Positions 61,543 through 64,000 of a stretch of 64,000 nt of DNA are shown in pieces. Position 1 is the first letter of the stretch. Each line of letters begins with the position of its first letter. A program made the translations under genes and the position numbers. The notes below the pieces were generated by a model that was not told where the DNA came from, did not search any database, and saw only the letters and a program-made list of their open reading frames with translations. Origin of the DNA: Granulicella cerasi (GTDB lineage: Bacteria > Acidobacteriota > Terriglobia > Terriglobales > Acidobacteriaceae); NCBI RefSeq assembly GCF_025685575.1, contig NZ_JAGSYD010000004.1:248001-312000 (forward strand), in the 5' to 3' direction.

Positions 61543-63369
61543 CTAACGCTTCTTGGCGACTTTCTTTACGGCCTTCTTCGCTACCGGCTTCTTGGCAGGA
61601 GCGGCCTTCTTCGCCACTACTTTCTTGGCGACGACCTTCTTCGCTGCCGCCTTCTTCACCACGACCGCCTTTTTCGCCACGACCTTCTTGGCGACGGGCT
61701 TTGCCGCTTTCTTGGCAACGACCTTGGCAGGCGCGGCCTTCTTCGCGACTGGCTTAGCAGCCTTTACCGGAACGGCCTTCTTGGCCGTCTTGACCGGTGC
61801 GGGCGCAGCCTTCTTCGCGGCCTTCGCCGGAGGAGCAACCACCTTCTTCGCGACGGTCTTAGCCGGTGCGGCAGGCTTCGGCGCAGCTACAGGCTCAGCC
61901 TTTGCAGGTTTCGCCTTCTTCGGCGCAGCTTCCTCGACAGGCGCCACCGGGGCCGCTTCAGCAGCCAAAGCGGGAGCCGCTGCGGAGTCTTCTTCGCCCT
62001 CGTCATCCACTGCAACCACGGCCTTTGCAGCCTTCTTCTTGCTGGCCTTCGTCTCACGCTTCAACGGACGGCGGCGCAGATTCACCACCGGCGGAGCCGG
62101 AGGCGAGTACGGCTCGAGGAATGCCTTCAGAGCTTCCGGCGTCTCAAGCAGGCCGTCCATCAGCGCGAAGCCGAGCTTGTCGATCAACTCCGCGTAGACC
62201 GGAAGGTCAGGAGTGATGCGCATTTCCTGCATGATCGCGTACGGAATGCGCGCCTTCGCCGCCGGCCAATCCTGGAAGAACGCCTTGAAGCGGGCCTGCA
62301 CAGGAGCCGACTTCGACGTGTACGCCAGCCACAACAACTGCTCCGGGACCGCCGCATAGATCATGCGCCAGGCATCAGAAGGAACTGACGCTGCCTTGCC
62401 CGAGAACTCAGTCGCAAAAGCCTTCGTTGCCGCGTCGAGGTTCTCGATCTGCTCGACGAAACCGGGGCGCGGGAAGAGCGACTTGAGCTCTGCCACATCC
62501 TTCGGTGCGAGCTTCGCCGTAAGCAGCGGGAAGTAGGCTGCCGACGGGTCCGGGTGGATGCCCGCAGTCTGGAGCTGTCCCTGCACGTCGCGAAGCTTGT
62601 TCAGCTCGTTCTCGTTCGCCTTTGCGGTGGTCCACGAAGGCAGGAGGAACTTCATCCAGCCTTCGGATTCGAGACGACCGAGGACGCGGATGGGATCTTC
62701 TTCATGAACGATCGCCTCGAGTTCGTACCCTCGCTGCCAGTTCGAAAGCGCCGCAATATAGTTCTCGTCCTTGCCGTTGTCATAGCGCTGGCGAGTCCGG
62801 TCTTCCATCTGCCACCCCAGGCGAGCGCCCAGGCGCGCTGCGCGGATCATGCGGGCAGGGTCTTCGATGAAGCCGTAGTTGGAGACCAGGCGCAGCTCCA
62901 TGTTTTCGATGTCCGCAACGCCGTTCAGCGGATCCATCAACAGACCGTAGGAGCCCTCGTTCAGCGAGATCGCCATGGCGTTCGCGGTGAAGTCGCGGCG
63001 GCGCAGATCGTCGAGGATCGAAGCCGCGCGATAGACCGGCTTTCCGGGCTTCGGGTAGCTCGCCGTCAGCGTGGAGCCGACTTCGAGGCGGACACCACCG
63101 GGTGCCGAGAAGAAGAGCGTCTGCAGCGGCTCATGTTCGCCCGTCAGGGTAAAACCGGCCTTCTGGAAGTCCTTCTTGAGCTTGAGCGCGTTGCCCTGAA
63201 CCGCGAAGTTCAGGTCGCGAATCGAGAAACCCGCTGTCAGGTCACGCACCGAGCCACCGACGAGGAATACCGTGTTGCCGCGCTCGCGAGCGACCTCACG
63301 AACGACGTTCAAAGCGGCAAATTGTGCGGGGGTGAGGCGGTTCGCCAGCAGGTAAATGTAATCGGCCAT
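61543..63369 (-). CDS. tRNA nucleotidyltransferase/poly(A)-polymerase-fold protein with a histone-H1-like tail
   Basis: A 608-residue protein. Residues 1-190 resemble the class II head and neck of CCA-adding enzymes and poly(A) polymerases: VGGSVRDLTAGFSIRDLN (37-54), RRRDFTANAM (123-132) and EDPARMIRAARLGARLGW (169-186). The metal-binding DxD reads Asp52-Leu-Asn54, so one ligand is changed. A helical body of 190-425 follows. From about residue 431 the chain is a Lys/Ala/Pro/Val tail of 178 residues with repeated KKVVAKKA units, like histone H1 and bacterial Hc1. It may be an altered polymerase that binds nucleic acid, or a structural protein. Confidence 0.82.
   Translation of the reverse strand: MADYIYLLANRLTPAQFAALNVVREVARERGNTVFLVGGSVRDLTAGFSIRDLNFAVQGNALKLKKDFQKAGFTLTGEHEPLQTLFFSAPGGVRLEVGSTLTASYPKPGKPVYRAASILDDLRRRDFTANAMAISLNEGSYGLLMDPLNGVADIENMELRLVSNYGFIEDPARMIRAARLGARLGWQMEDRTRQRYDNGKDENYIAALSNWQRGYELEAIVHEEDPIRVLGRLESEGWMKFLLPSWTTAKANENELNKLRDVQGQLQTAGIHPDPSAAYFPLLTAKLAPKDVAELKSLFPRPGFVEQIENLDAATKAFATEFSGKAASVPSDAWRMIYAAVPEQLLWLAYTSKSAPVQARFKAFFQDWPAAKARIPYAIMQEMRITPDLPVYAELIDKLGFALMDGLLETPEALKAFLEPYSPPAPPVVNLRRRPLKRETKASKKKAAKAVVAVDDEGEEDSAAAPALAAEAAPVAPVEEAAPKKAKPAKAEPVAAPKPAAPAKTVAKKVVAPPAKAAKKAAPAPVKTAKKAVPVKAAKPVAKKAAPAKVVAKKAAKPVAKKVVAKKAVVVKKAAAKKVVAKKVVAKKAAPAKKPVAKKAVKKVAKKR
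61546..62079 (-). repeat. Lys/Ala-rich coding repeat tail
   Basis: The 3' third of the gene is made of imperfect units encoding AKKVVAKKA and PAKAAKKA types, visible on the plus strand as recurring CTTCTTGGCGAC and GCCTTCTTCGC motifs. Strong codon-phase periodicity shows it is coding low complexity. It is prone to length change by slippage. Confidence 0.8.
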
Positions 63370-63548
63370 ATTTTCGGGCGGTGCTCTTTCCGGTTCGCGG
63401 CGGGGTGTTGGGGAGCCAGCTAACCTGCTAAAAACAAACGACTTATTGAAGGCCGAGATGCACTTCGTCCGTACAAACTATACGCGAATTGCACCTTTTT
63501 GGCTACACATTTGAGCAGTTTTCCACCGCTTCGTGGGAAAATCGCCTC

Positions 63549-64000
63549 GTGGCCACTGGGCAAAAGAAAGCGATCGTACGACTCGCGGACGATCGGCTCC
63601 TCTGGGGATACCTTCCGTCCCAGGGTTTCGTAGCGTCCGGCCAGGTCACTCTCATGCTCGTGGAGGGCAAGGCAGAGTCGGTCGATCTGATGGAGGTCCA
63701 GTCAATTGCATTCGTGCGGGACTTCAACCTGAACGACAAGTCTGAGCCCGAACGGCTTGGGCGCCGACAGTTCCAAGGGCGACCCCGGTCACCCGGGCTT
63801 TGGGTGCGGCTGCATCTGCCCGGAAACGACTTGCTCGAGGGGATGACCGAGTTCGACGTGACGATGATGAACAGCCTGCTAGAGGACGGCGGACTGATGC
63901 TTACGCCACCCGACGGTCGCAGCAATACGCTGCGCCTCTTCCTTCCACGCCACCGCATCGTGTCGATCGAGGTCTTGGGCTGGATCACAACGACCGCGAA
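63549..64000 (+). CDS. conserved protein of unknown function, cut by the window edge
   Basis: An open frame of 150 codons runs from a GTG to the right edge without a stop. It begins M-A-T-G-Q-K-K-A-I-V-R-L-A-D-D-R-L-L-W-G-Y-L-P and contains SIAFVRDFNLND, a pattern like the beta-barrel DUF6982-type proteins of acidobacteria and deltaproteobacteria (V-R-x-A-D-G-x-x-x-x-G-Y, then A-F-x-V-R-D-F). Function is unknown. The start is uncertain because no strong ribosome-binding site is visible. A competing open frame on the other strand lacks such conservation. Confidence 0.6.
   Translation, partial: MATGQKKAIVRLADDRLLWGYLPSQGFVASGQVTLMLVEGKAESVDLMEVQSIAFVRDFNLNDKSEPERLGRRQFQGRPRSPGLWVRLHLPGNDLLEGMTEFDVTMMNSLLEDGGLMLTPPDGRSNTLRLFLPRHRIVSIEVLGWITTTA

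Noticed and set aside
63503..63988. 161-codon minus-strand frame near the right edge
   Set aside because: It is Ser/Arg-rich with no motifs, and the plus-strand frame in the same region has a conserved pattern and runs to the window edge.
1..64000. Insertion sequences, phage genes or integrases, including at tRNA-Leu
   Set aside because: No transposase, integrase, terminal inverted repeats or duplicated tRNA end was seen; the glycosyltransferase beside the tRNA has no obvious attachment repeat.

Overview
The window is dense, high-GC bacterial chromosome with about 55 protein genes, one tRNA and no rRNA, insertion sequence, integrase, phage gene or CRISPR array. Gene content (carbohydrate porin, DUF1800 protein, zinc-ribbon/PspC protein, glycine-rich secreted protein, NHL-repeat lipoprotein, PDZ/GAF/PAS histidine kinase with an NtrC-type regulator) and the frequent GTG starts and overlapping genes suggest a Gram-negative acidobacterium of the Terriglobia type. 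That placement is inference; there is no 16S gene to confirm it.

Layout. 1-9394 (minus): a complex I (nuo) operon read A-C-D-orf-E-F-orf-orf-G-H-J-K, with nuoK running off the left edge. nuoB and nuoI are absent from their usual places, and three small non-canonical genes are embedded; two encode exported proteins. 9547-18702: prepilin peptidase, glycine-rich secreted protein, a porin, a candidate structured RNA with its own terminator, thiG, several membrane or exported proteins of unknown role (one with a CcmI-like tail), a TPR protein behind a 21-bp tandem promoter repeat, and a PspC protein. 18725-30803: lysA, then convergent to it a compact purine operon purF-L-M-C-D-N-E-K with almost every junction overlapping. 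Together these eight genes cover PRPP to SAICAR; purB and purH are not here, and the PurL is the large single-chain form.

31114-39613: yebC, a PagL-like outer-membrane deacylase, ftcD, a secreted protein, an ECF sigma factor with a zinc-finger anti-sigma factor, a large soluble lytic transglycosylase, tRNA-Leu(UAA) and a glycosyltransferase. 39598-49739: thiS and thiD (thiamine genes are scattered), a DUF1800 protein without its usual DUF1501 partner, an RlpA-like protein, an amidinotransferase-fold protein lacking the expected catalytic Cys, a 59-residue zinc-ribbon protein, a CPBP-family membrane protein with eroded motifs, accA, a DoxX protein and an NHL-repeat lipoprotein. 49815-56818: dnaE, a YdcF-like protein, an M20 peptidase and two alpha/beta hydrolases. 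56982-64000: a histidine kinase and sigma-54 activator pair preceded by a possible sigma-54 promoter, a nucleotidyltransferase-fold protein with a histone-H1-like Lys/Ala/Pro tail, and a gene running off the right edge.

The most unusual points are the nucleotidyltransferase-like protein (Asp-to-Asn in its metal-binding motif plus a 178-residue basic tail), the modified nuo operon, the GAFTSA-loop sigma-54 activator with the possible sigma-54 promoter before its operon, the Cys-less amidinotransferase homologue, and the unassigned structured RNA upstream of thiG. All calls come from reading the sequence; no database search was run.
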